From Jejuia sp049889775 (lineage in GTDB: Bacteria > Bacteroidota > Bacteroidia > Flavobacteriales > Flavobacteriaceae), in NCBI GenBank assembly GCA_049889775.1, contig JBMHCT010000046.1:62001-126000 (forward strand): 64,000 nt of DNA. Direction: 5' to 3'. Numbering within the stretch: position 1 is the stretch's first letter; every line of letters starts with the position of its first letter. A program made the translations under genes and the position numbers. Positions 43,289-51,320 of the stretch are shown here, in pieces. Below the pieces are notes generated by a model. It was not told the DNA's origin and searched no databases. It saw nothing but the letters and a program-made list of their open reading frames with translations.

Positions 43289-44245
43289 ATGAAACATTTA
43301 AATACATATCATAAAATAGCTGCTTTGTTAAGTTTGATGTTCATATCACTTCAAAGCTTTGCACAACAAGATCCTCAATTCACACAATATATGTATAACA
43401 TGAGTGTGATTAATCCAGCTTATGCCACTGCAGAAGAAGGTATTTTAAACCTTGGTGGATTGTATAGAACCCAGTGGGTAGGTTTAGAAGGCGCACCTTC
43501 AACAGGAACCTTTTTTGCCCATACCCCAATTAATGACAAGATTGAAATGGGAATTTCATTCACCAACGATAATATCGGTGATATCGTAAACGAGAATGAC
43601 ATTTTTGCAGATTTTGCTTATGTGTTACCCGTTGGTATTGAAACCAAAATTTCCTTCGGCTTAAAAGCCGGTATTCGCATGTTTGATACCAATTTTAATG
43701 GGTTACAATTACAGAGTGGGGGAATCAGTTCAGATATTGCCTTCAATGAAAATATCAATAGAGTATTTCCAAACTTAGGTATCGGTGCTTTCTTCTTCAC
43801 CGACAATTATTATTTAGGCTTGTCTGCTCCAAATATGCTATCTACTAAGCACCTTGAAAATGAAAACGGTATTAAGGCAACAGGTGTTGAAAGTGTACAT
43901 TATTTCTTTACAGGAGGCTATGTGTTCGATATCAATTCAAATTTAAAATTGAAACCAGCCTTTATGGGTAGAGCGGCAAAAGGTGCACCTTTAGCTTTAG
44001 ATATTACAGCAAATGTTTTAATGAATGAAAAATTGGAGGCTGGATTAGGCTACCGATTAGGCGATGCCATAAGCGCATTGGTAAACTTCAGGGTAACGCA
44101 AGATTTACGAATTGGTTATGCGTATGACTATACAACAACCAATTTAGGCGATTTCAATTCAGGATCACATGAAATATTTATTCTGTTTGATGTGGATCTC
44201 TTCGGATTTAAAAATGGATACGACCGTTCACCAAGATTCTTCTAA
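43289..44245 (+). CDS. PorP/SprF family type IX secretion membrane protein
   Basis: The product has 318 residues. A signal peptide ends at SLQSFA. The mature protein begins QQDPQFTQYMYNMSVINPAY, the PorP/SprF signature, followed by GLYRTQWVGLEGAP. Many alternating hydrophobic strands indicate an outer-membrane beta-barrel. In Flavobacterium johnsoniae, SprF is needed for secretion of SprB, and type B substrates are known to depend on such partners. Its place 26 bases after the adhesin gene points to the same job here. This is not the core porP by context. Confidence 0.92.
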   Translation: MKHLNTYHKIAALLSLMFISLQSFAQQDPQFTQYMYNMSVINPAYATAEEGILNLGGLYRTQWVGLEGAPSTGTFFAHTPINDKIEMGISFTNDNIGDIVNENDIFADFAYVLPVGIETKISFGLKAGIRMFDTNFNGLQLQSGGISSDIAFNENINRVFPNLGIGAFFFTDNYYLGLSAPNMLSTKHLENENGIKATGVESVHYFFTGGYVFDINSNLKLKPAFMGRAAKGAPLALDITANVLMNEKLEAGLGYRLGDAISALVNFRVTQDLRIGYAYDYTTTNLGDFNSGSHEIFILFDVDLFGFKNGYDRSPRFF

Positions 44246-44263
44246 TAGTTAATACAAGGAACC

Positions 44264-46150
44264 ATGAAAAATTTTAGATACATTATTGCAAGCCTTTTAT
44301 TAGTTAGCGGAATAGGGTTTGCCCAAAAGAAAAATACAAAACGCGTAGATAAGCTATTCGACATGAGAGCTTATAAGAATGCCGCAGAAATTTATGAAAC
44401 CAAGGAGCGCACTCAGGGCGTGCTACAAAATTTAGCAGACAGTTATTACTATAATTCCAGTCTTCAAAAGGCTATTAAGACCTACAGAGAGTTGTTCGTG
44501 GAGTACGGTGATTCTATTGATATCGAATATCATTTTAGATTTGCGCAGGCTTTAAAAGGTGTTAAGGAATACAAAGAAGCAGATAAGCATTTGTCTATGT
44601 ATTATAATAAGCCTATTAACACACTGACCTATATTGATAACACAGATAAGACCACACCGCATACCTTTACATTAAAGCAGATTGAAAATAGAAATTCAAG
44701 TAGCGATTTTGGATTGTCCTTTTATGGTGACGATAAAGTAGCTTTTGCATCCGCTAGAAATTCAGAGAATCCATCATATTCTTGGAACAATCTGCCTTAT
44801 TTAGATTTATATAGCGGTACATTAAATAGCCAAAATGTATTGGAAAATGTAGAGCCATTTTCGGAATCTATTAATACAGAATCGCACGAAAGTAGTGCGG
44901 TCTTTACAAAGGATGGGAAAACCATGTATTTTAATAGAACCAACACCACACGTAAAAAAACTGATGATGAACGTATTGCGCATATCAAAATTTATAAAGC
45001 AGAGTTGGTTGGTAGTGAGTGGACGAATGTAACGGCATTACCATTTACTTCAAACGCATACAGTACGGAACATCCTGCCTTAAGTCACGATGAAAAAACC
45101 TTGTATTTTGCTAGTGATATGCCTGGAACTTTAGGAAGTTTTGATATTTACAAGGTTGTCATTAACGACGACGGGACCTATGGTGAGCCCGAAAATTTAG
45201 GCGATACGATTAATACAAAACATAGGGAGCAATTTCCATTTGTAAGTAAGTATAATGTGCTTTATTTTTCATCTATTGGTCATTTAGGATATGGCGGATT
45301 AGATGTATTTAGAAGTAACATGGTAAATGGCACATATGATACACCCGTAAATTTAGGAAGTACTATAAACAGTCCGCTAGACGATTTTGCCTATGTGGTT
45401 AGAGAAAAAGATAATAAAGGTTTTGTGTCTTCTAACAGAACAGGATACGATAGATTATTTGGATTTATAAGAGAAAAAAATCCTTTAACATTTTATCAAG
45501 TTGAAGGAGTAGTTGAGGATTTAAATAGTAAGGAGCTATTGTCAGGAGCTTTAGTAACCCTGTTTGACGAATCGGAAACCGTAATTCAAGACACTATTGT
45601 GGGTGAAAATGCCTATTACATTTTCAAAATTGAGCCAAATAAAAAGTACAAAGTTAGAGGGACACGTAAAGCATATATTCCTCAAGACGTTGAGTTTTCT
45701 ACCGATAGTAAAGGAAAAGTGCAGCATAATATTTATTTAAGTTTAGAGTCTTTTGCTGATGCAGAAGAGCGTGTAAAGGAGAAAAAAGAAGATGTTGTAC
45801 AAGTGGAGTTGGATAAAATTTACTTTGATTTTGACGCGTCTGATATTCGCGAAGATGCAGCCTCAACGCTTAATGTGTTAGTAGATTTAATGAAAAAATA
45901 CCCAACTATGGAAGTGGAAGTATCGGCTCATACCGATGCCAGAGGTCCGGACCAATATAATTTAGATTTATCCAAACGTCGTGCGGCCTCAACCTTAGAG
46001 TATCTGGTAAGCCAAGGTATTCCGAGAGACCGATTAAAAAGTATAGGTTATGGCGAAATGCAACCTCTGAACAAATGTGTGGAAGAAGGGATCTGTTCGG
46101 ACGAGGAGTATGATGTAAACAGGCGTTGCGAGTTTACGATTTTGAAATAG
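44264..46150 (+). CDS. OmpA family envelope protein with beta-propeller repeats
   Basis: The product has 628 residues. After a signal peptide (to about 20) come TPR-like helices (DKLFDMRAYKNAAEIYETKE). Next is a PD40 WD40-like propeller (FGLSFYGDDKVAFASARNS, PALSHDEKTLYFASDMPGT), then a carboxypeptidase-regulatory-like domain near 430-500. The OmpA peptidoglycan-binding domain is C-terminal (VELDKIYFDFDASDIR, AHTDARGPDQYNLDLSKRR). The domain order resembles PorE-type proteins of the type IX system. It follows the SprF-like gene by 18 bases, so it probably anchors that export or adhesin complex to the cell wall. Confidence 0.9.
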   Translation: MKNFRYIIASLLLVSGIGFAQKKNTKRVDKLFDMRAYKNAAEIYETKERTQGVLQNLADSYYYNSSLQKAIKTYRELFVEYGDSIDIEYHFRFAQALKGVKEYKEADKHLSMYYNKPINTLTYIDNTDKTTPHTFTLKQIENRNSSSDFGLSFYGDDKVAFASARNSENPSYSWNNLPYLDLYSGTLNSQNVLENVEPFSESINTESHESSAVFTKDGKTMYFNRTNTTRKKTDDERIAHIKIYKAELVGSEWTNVTALPFTSNAYSTEHPALSHDEKTLYFASDMPGTLGSFDIYKVVINDDGTYGEPENLGDTINTKHREQFPFVSKYNVLYFSSIGHLGYGGLDVFRSNMVNGTYDTPVNLGSTINSPLDDFAYVVREKDNKGFVSSNRTGYDRLFGFIREKNPLTFYQVEGVVEDLNSKELLSGALVTLFDESETVIQDTIVGENAYYIFKIEPNKKYKVRGTRKAYIPQDVEFSTDSKGKVQHNIYLSLESFADAEERVKEKKEDVVQVELDKIYFDFDASDIREDAASTLNVLVDLMKKYPTMEVEVSAHTDARGPDQYNLDLSKRRAASTLEYLVSQGIPRDRLKSIGYGEMQPLNKCVEEGICSDEEYDVNRRCEFTILK

Positions 46151-46176
46151 ATAAAAATATACCAACCAAAAGCCCT

Positions 46177-46220
46177 AAAGCCTTTCTTTCTTACAACAGC
46201 TAAGATTGAAAGGCTTTTTC
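46177..46220 (+). terminator. Intrinsic terminator after the OmpA gene
   Basis: AAAGCCTTTC pairs with GAAAGGCTTT around a 21-base loop and more Ts follow. Confidence 0.6.
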
Positions 46221-46222
46221 TT

Positions 46223-46230
46223 TATATTTG
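46223..46230 (+). promoter_or_regulatory. -7 promoter element for ruvB (TATATTTG)
   Basis: An exact TAnnTTTG match 113 bases before the ruvB ATG. The leader would contain two palindromic repeats. Confidence 0.5.
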
Positions 46231-46268
46231 TTTAAGTGGAATTGAATAGAGTCTCAATTTATGCTTTT

Positions 46269-46296
46269 GTCATTCCGCACTTGATGCGGAATCTCA
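46269..46296 (+). repeat. REP-like palindrome (copy 1a)
   Basis: GTCATTCCGCA, then CTTGA, then TGCGGAATCTCA: a perfect 8-bp stem ATTCCGCA/TGCGGAAT. It shares the GTCATTC and GAATCTC ends with the other copies. Confidence 0.65.
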
Positions 46297-46315
46297 TATC
46301 TTAAGAGTATCCAAT

Positions 46316-46337
46316 AGATTCCTGCCTTCGCAGGGAG
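46316..46337 (-). repeat. REP-like palindrome (copy 1b, inverted to 1a)
   Basis: GATTCCTGC-CTTC-GCAGGGA forms a hairpin in the opposite orientation, 20 bases after copy 1a. The pair resembles a BIME-type arrangement. It ends 6 bases before the ruvB ATG. Confidence 0.55.
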
Positions 46338-46342
46338 TTGTT

Positions 46343-47365
46343 ATGAACGAAAACCTAGACCCAACAAACGATAATTTTTCCCCAGAGGAGCTTGACGTAG
46401 AGAAAAAGTTAAGGCCGCTTGCCTTTGATGATTTTACGGGGCAAGATCAGGTCTTAGAAAACCTTCAAATTTTTGTAAAGGCTGCTAACTTAAGAGGTGA
46501 AGCTTTAGACCATACCTTATTTCATGGTCCTCCAGGATTGGGTAAAACCACGTTGGCGCATATTTTGGCTAATGAGCTAGATGTAGGTATAAAAGTAACT
46601 TCTGGCCCCGTTCTGGATAAACCAGGAGATTTAGCAGGATTGTTGACTAATCTTGATGAACGTGATGTTTTATTTATTGATGAGATTCATCGATTGAGCC
46701 CGATAGTTGAAGAATATCTCTATTCTGCAATGGAGGATTATAAGATTGATATTATGATTGAAACAGGTCCGAATGCTCGTTCCGTTCAAATTAATCTAAG
46801 TCCGTTTACTTTGGTTGGAGCGACCACCCGTTCAGGATTATTAACATCGCCAATGCGTGCGCGTTTTGGTATTCAAAGTAGATTACAATACTACAAAACC
46901 GACTTATTAACCACAATTGTCCAAAGAAGTGCATCTATTTTAAATGTACCAATTACTATGGAAGCCGCCATTGAAATTGCTGGTAGAAGTCGTGGTACAC
47001 CTCGTATTGCAAATGCCTTATTGCGTCGTGTTCGCGATTTTGCACAAATAAAAGGTAACGGAAAAATTGACATTGAGATTGCAAAATTTGCTTTAGAAGC
47101 CTTAAATGTAGACGCCCATGGTTTAGATGAAATGGATAATAAAATTTTATCTACCATTATTGATAAGTTTAAAGGAGGTCCTGTTGGAATTAGTACTATA
47201 GCTACCGCAGTAAGCGAAAGTCCTGAAACCATTGAGGAAGTTTATGAGCCTTTTTTAATCCAACAAGGATTTATTATGCGCACTCCTCGTGGACGTGAAG
47301 TGACCGAACAGGCCTATAAACATTTAGGCAAAATTAAGGGCAATATTCAAGGAGGATTGTTTTGA
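46343..47365 (+). CDS. ruvB: Holliday junction branch migration helicase RuvB
   Basis: The product has 340 residues. It is the AAA+ motor of RuvAB. Walker A is HGPPGLGKTTLA, Walker B is LFIDEIHRLSP, and sensor-type residues lie in GATTRSGLLTSPMRARFG. The C-terminal winged helix has DHGLDEMDNKILSTI-like sequence and GGPVGISTIATAVSE. The N-terminus is MNENLDPTNDNFSPEELDVE. It has a long leader with REP-like palindromes. ruvA lies 3.4 kb on, not adjacent. Confidence 0.98.
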   Translation: MNENLDPTNDNFSPEELDVEKKLRPLAFDDFTGQDQVLENLQIFVKAANLRGEALDHTLFHGPPGLGKTTLAHILANELDVGIKVTSGPVLDKPGDLAGLLTNLDERDVLFIDEIHRLSPIVEEYLYSAMEDYKIDIMIETGPNARSVQINLSPFTLVGATTRSGLLTSPMRARFGIQSRLQYYKTDLLTTIVQRSASILNVPITMEAAIEIAGRSRGTPRIANALLRRVRDFAQIKGNGKIDIEIAKFALEALNVDAHGLDEMDNKILSTIIDKFKGGPVGISTIATAVSESPETIEEVYEPFLIQQGFIMRTPRGREVTEQAYKHLGKIKGNIQGGLF

Positions 47366-47373
47366 CACTTTGT

Positions 47374-47401
47374 GTCATTCTGAACTTGTTTCAGAATCTC
47401 A
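47374..47401 (+). repeat. REP-like palindrome (copy 2)
   Basis: GTCATTCTGAAC then TTGTTTCAGAATCTCA. The arms ATTCTGAA and TTTCAGAAT pair with one bulge. It lies between ruvB and queG, 5 bases before the queG ATG. Confidence 0.65.
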
Positions 47402-47405
47402 AAAG

Positions 47406-48332
47406 ATGATTGAAAACAAATCGAAATACACAAAACTCATCAAAACCGAAGCAAAACGCCTCGGTTTTTTGTCTTGTGGTATAAGTAAGGCGGAATTTTT
47501 AGAGGAAGAAGCACCACGTCTAGAAAAATGGCTAAACCAAAATATGCATGGAGAAATGCGTTATATGGAAAACCATTTTGATAAGCGTTTAGATCCTACA
47601 AAATTAGTAGAAGATTCAAAAAGCGTAGTGTCCTTGTTACTGAACTATTACCCTTCCGAAACACAAAATTCAGAAAGCTATAAACTGTCAAAATATGCCT
47701 TTGGTACAGATTATCATTTTGTTATCAAGGACAAACTAAAATCACTATTGCATTTTGTTCAGGATGAAATAGGTGAAGTTCACGGAAGAGCCTTTGTAGA
47801 TTCGGCACCCGTTTTAGATAAAGCCTGGGCTGCAAAATCTGGTTTGGGGTGGATTGGAAAACACAGTAATTTATTGACCCAACAAGTCGGTTCCTTCTAT
47901 TTTATTGCTGAATTAGTTATTGATTTAGAATTAGAATATGATACGCCCGTAACCGATCATTGTGGCACCTGTACAGCGTGCATTGACTCTTGCCCTACAG
48001 AAGCCATTGTTGAACCCTATGTGGTAGACGGTAGCAAATGTATATCATATTTTACTATTGAATTGAAAGATAATATACCTTCAGAATTCAAAGGTAAATT
48101 TGACGATTGGATGTTCGGTTGCGATGTCTGTCAAGATGTTTGCCCTTGGAATCGTTTTTCAAAATCACATTCAGAACCGCTATTCAATCCACATCCAGAA
48201 TTAATATCGATGTCAAAAAAAGATTGGGAAGAGATAACCGAGGATACCTTTAGAAAAGTTTTCAAAAAATCTGCTGTAAAACGCACTAAGTTTTCTGGTC
48301 TAAATAGAAACATCAATTTTTTAAAAGATTAG
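47406..48332 (+). CDS. queG: Epoxyqueuosine reductase
   Basis: The product has 308 residues from the ATG at 47406 (MIENKSKYTKLIKTEAKRLG). It performs the last step of queuosine synthesis in tRNA, using cobalamin and two [4Fe-4S] clusters. The cluster motifs are CGTCTACIDSCPTEAI and CDVCQDVCPWN. The active region has FVDSAPVLDKAWAAKSGLGW. An upstream in-frame ATG at 47370 would add MCHSELVSESQK, which is only the translation of the palindromic repeat, so it is rejected. Confidence 0.94.
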   Translation: MIENKSKYTKLIKTEAKRLGFLSCGISKAEFLEEEAPRLEKWLNQNMHGEMRYMENHFDKRLDPTKLVEDSKSVVSLLLNYYPSETQNSESYKLSKYAFGTDYHFVIKDKLKSLLHFVQDEIGEVHGRAFVDSAPVLDKAWAAKSGLGWIGKHSNLLTQQVGSFYFIAELVIDLELEYDTPVTDHCGTCTACIDSCPTEAIVEPYVVDGSKCISYFTIELKDNIPSEFKGKFDDWMFGCDVCQDVCPWNRFSKSHSEPLFNPHPELISMSKKDWEEITEDTFRKVFKKSAVKRTKFSGLNRNINFLKD

Positions 48333-48353
48333 GTGTTTCCTTATTAGGATTGT

Positions 48354-48361
48354 TATATTTG
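48354..48361 (+). promoter_or_regulatory. -7 promoter element for maeB (TATATTTG)
   Basis: An exact TAnnTTTG match 25 bases before the maeB ATG. Confidence 0.5.
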
Positions 48362-48385
48362 AATCCTACTAAAAACTAATCCATA

Positions 48386-50680
48386 ATGAGCGAAGAAAGT
48401 AAACGAAGAGAGGCACTTGTCTATCATGCAAAACCTACTCCAGGGAAAATTGCGGTTGTGCCGACCAAGAAATATGCAAGTCAAAGGGACTTGTCTTTAG
48501 CGTACTCGCCTGGGGTTGCAGAACCCTGTTTAGAAATCGAAAAGGATAAAAATAATGCGTATCGCTATACGGCCAAAGGTAATTTAGTGGCTGTAATTTC
48601 TAACGGCACAGCGGTTTTAGGTCTTGGAGATATTGGTCCAGAGGCATCAAAACCTGTTATGGAAGGTAAAGGACTTCTTTTTAAAATCTTTGCGGATATT
48701 GATGTTTTTGATATCGAGGTAGACACAAAAAATGTTGATACATTTATTGAAACCGTTAAAAACATAGCGCCAACATTTGGGGGAATAAATCTAGAGGATA
48801 TTAAAGCACCCGAAGCATTTGAGATTGAAAGACGTTTAAAAGAAGAGCTGGACATTCCTGTAATGCATGATGACCAACATGGTACAGCTATTATATCTGC
48901 GGCGGCTTTAATTAATGCCTTAGAGTTGATTGATAAAAATATTGAAGATGTAAAAATTGTTATTAGTGGTGCGGGGGCGGCTGCAATTTCTTGTTCACGC
49001 TTATACCAATCTTGCGGTGCCAAACGTGAGAATATGGTAATGTTGGATAGTAAAGGTGTTATCAGAAGTGATAGAGACAATCTAACATCGCAAAAAGCTG
49101 AGTTTGCAACTGATAGAAAAATAGATACTCTGGAAGAAGCTATGGTTGATGCTGATGTGTTTATTGGCTTATCTATGGCAGATATATTATCACCAGAAAT
49201 GTTGAAAACCATGGCTAAAGATCCTGTAGTTTTCGCCATGGCAAATCCAGACCCTGAAATTAAATATCAGTTGGCAGTGGATACAAGGGATGATATTATC
49301 ATGGCAACTGGCCGTAGTGATCATCCTAATCAAGTGAACAATGTTCTTGGTTTTCCCTTCATTTTTAGAGGCGCTTTAGATGTAAGAGCTACATCGATTA
49401 ATGAAGAGATGAAAATGGCAGCAGTTAAGGCCTTGGCAGCTTTGGCTAAGGAGCCTGTGCCAGAACAAGTAAACGTAGCTTATGGTCAAACACGTCTGGC
49501 ATTTGGTAAAAATTACATCATACCAAAACCTTTCGATCCTAGATTAATTGCCGAAATACCTCCAGCGGTAGCCAAAGCTGCTATGGAAAGCGGTGTTGCT
49601 AAAGAACCAATAGTAGATTGGGAAAAATATAAAAACACACTTCGGGAACGCCTAGGCTCTGATAATAAATTGGTTCGGTTACTACTTAGTCGCGCTAAAT
49701 TGAATCCAAAGCGCGTGGTATACGCAGAGGCAGATCAGTTGGCAGTGTTAAAAGCGGCGCAAATCGCTTTTGAAGAAGGTATTGCAATTCCAATACTTTT
49801 AGGTAGAAAAGAGACGATTGAAGCCTTAATGAAAACGATTGATTTTGATGCTGATATTACCATTATAGACCCCAAAACAGAAGAAGAGAACGAGCGTAAA
49901 GATAGATATGGGCGCATTTATTGGGAACAACGTAAACGCAGAGGCGTTACCCTATATGCTGCCAAACGATTAATGCGAGAGCGTAACTATTTTGCTGCAA
50001 TGATGGTAAATGAAGGTGATGCTGACGCTTTAATTTCGGGGTATTCTAGAAATTACCCTTCAGTGGTTAAACCGATGTTAGAATTGATTGGTATGGCTAA
50101 AGGTGCCACCAGAATTGCAACTACTAATGTAATGATGACCAAACGTGGCCCGCTATTTCTTAGTGATACATCCATCAACATAGATCCAACGGCAAAAGAT
50201 TTGGCTAAAATTGCGGTAATGACTGCAAAGGTTATTAAAACATTCGGTTTTGAACCTGTTATGGCCATGACATCCTATTCTAATTTTGGTTCCTCTGGAA
50301 ACGAAAGAGCTTCAAAAGTAAGAGAAGCGGTGGCAATGTTGCATAGGCATTATCCTGAATTGGTTGTAGACGGCGAGTTGCAGACAGATTTCGCACTTAA
50401 CGATGAAATGTTGCGCGACCAGTTTCCGTTTTCAAAACTAGTAGGTAGAAAGGTAAATAGCTTAATATTTCCGAATCTAGATTCCGCAAACATTACTTAT
50501 AAATTATTGAAGGAATTAAATGAGGCAGACTCCATAGGGCCAATTATGATGGGCATGAATAAACCGGTTCATATTTTACAGCTTGATGCAAGTGTAGATG
50601 AAATTGTAAATATGACAGCAATAGCAGTTATAGATGCGCAAAATAAAGAGTTGTGGCAGTTGGAAAAAGATATTTCTTAG
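48386..50680 (+). CDS. maeB: NADP-dependent malic enzyme with phosphotransacetylase-like domain
   Basis: The product has 764 residues. The malic enzyme part (about 1-420) has SLAYSPGVAEPCLEI, AVLGLGDIGPEASKPVMEGK and the dinucleotide motif ISGAGAAAISC. VMHDDQHGTAIISAAALINA is the substrate/metal region. The C-terminal part (about 430-764) is a PTA-like domain (RVVYAEADQLAVLKAA, MMTKRGPLFLSDTSINID), thought to be regulatory. It oxidatively decarboxylates malate to pyruvate and makes NADPH. It has its own promoter. Confidence 0.95.
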   Translation: MSEESKRREALVYHAKPTPGKIAVVPTKKYASQRDLSLAYSPGVAEPCLEIEKDKNNAYRYTAKGNLVAVISNGTAVLGLGDIGPEASKPVMEGKGLLFKIFADIDVFDIEVDTKNVDTFIETVKNIAPTFGGINLEDIKAPEAFEIERRLKEELDIPVMHDDQHGTAIISAAALINALELIDKNIEDVKIVISGAGAAAISCSRLYQSCGAKRENMVMLDSKGVIRSDRDNLTSQKAEFATDRKIDTLEEAMVDADVFIGLSMADILSPEMLKTMAKDPVVFAMANPDPEIKYQLAVDTRDDIIMATGRSDHPNQVNNVLGFPFIFRGALDVRATSINEEMKMAAVKALAALAKEPVPEQVNVAYGQTRLAFGKNYIIPKPFDPRLIAEIPPAVAKAAMESGVAKEPIVDWEKYKNTLRERLGSDNKLVRLLLSRAKLNPKRVVYAEADQLAVLKAAQIAFEEGIAIPILLGRKETIEALMKTIDFDADITIIDPKTEEENERKDRYGRIYWEQRKRRGVTLYAAKRLMRERNYFAAMMVNEGDADALISGYSRNYPSVVKPMLELIGMAKGATRIATTNVMMTKRGPLFLSDTSINIDPTAKDLAKIAVMTAKVIKTFGFEPVMAMTSYSNFGSSGNERASKVREAVAMLHRHYPELVVDGELQTDFALNDEMLRDQFPFSKLVGRKVNSLIFPNLDSANITYKLLKELNEADSIGPIMMGMNKPVHILQLDASVDEIVNMTAIAVIDAQNKELWQLEKDIS

Positions 50681-50704
50681 TGTTTAAAAAGCGAATAATT
50701 TCAT

Positions 50705-50712
50705 TACATTTG
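50705..50712 (+). promoter_or_regulatory. -7 promoter element for ruvA-sprA (TACATTTG)
   Basis: An exact TAnnTTTG match 21 bases before the ruvA ATG. sprA has no promoter of its own in the 6-base gap behind ruvA. Confidence 0.55.
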
Positions 50713-50732
50713 GCGGATTAAGAGGGGATTAC

Positions 50733-51314
50733 ATGATAACTCATATTCAAGGAAAACTTGTTGAAAAGAACCCAACAGATGTGGTTATAGACTGTAACGG
50801 TGTGGGTTATATTTTAAATATTTCTTTACATACCTATTCTCAAATTCCTGATAATGAATCATTAAAGTTGTATACACATCTTCAAATTAAAGAAGATGCA
50901 CATACCTTATTTGGTTTTTCAACCTTAGCAGAACGTGAAATTTTTAGGTTATTACTCTCCGTTAGTGGAATTGGTGCAAGTACTGCCAGAACCATGTTGT
51001 CTTCCTTAACACCAAAACAGGTTAGAGAAGGCATTGCAACGGGCGATGTGGCCTTAATTCAATCTATTAAGGGTATTGGCGCAAAAACGGCACAACGTGT
51101 AATTATCGATTTAAAAGATAAAGTTCTAAAGATTTACGATATAGATGAAGTTTCAGTTTCAAAAGACAATACCAATAAGAATGAAGCGTTATCTGCTTTA
51201 GAAGTTCTTGGTTTTGCAAAAAAGCAGGCAGAACGTGTTGTGGACAAAATTATGGTATCACAACCAGATGCTGATGTAGAAACCATCATTAAACAAGCTC
51301 TAAAAAATTTATAA
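50733..51314 (+). CDS. ruvA: Holliday junction branch migration protein RuvA
   Basis: The product has 193 residues. It binds four-way junctions as a tetramer and loads RuvB. The OB-fold domain (1-62) starts MITHIQGKLVEKNPTDVVID. Two helix-hairpin-helix motifs follow: LLSVSGIGASTARTML and LIQSIKGIGAKTAQRVI. Domain III (about 145-193) is the RuvB contact (KNEALSALEVLGFAKKQAER). sprA begins 6 bases after the stop, so the two are co-transcribed. Confidence 0.97.
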   Translation: MITHIQGKLVEKNPTDVVIDCNGVGYILNISLHTYSQIPDNESLKLYTHLQIKEDAHTLFGFSTLAEREIFRLLLSVSGIGASTARTMLSSLTPKQVREGIATGDVALIQSIKGIGAKTAQRVIIDLKDKVLKIYDIDEVSVSKDNTNKNEALSALEVLGFAKKQAERVVDKIMVSQPDADVETIIKQALKNL

Positions 51315-51320
51315 AAGATT

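Noticed and set aside
48565..49239. 224-codon open frame on the minus strand
   Set aside because: It lies wholly antisense to maeB, has a Ser/Ile-rich composition typical of an antisense shadow and matches no family.
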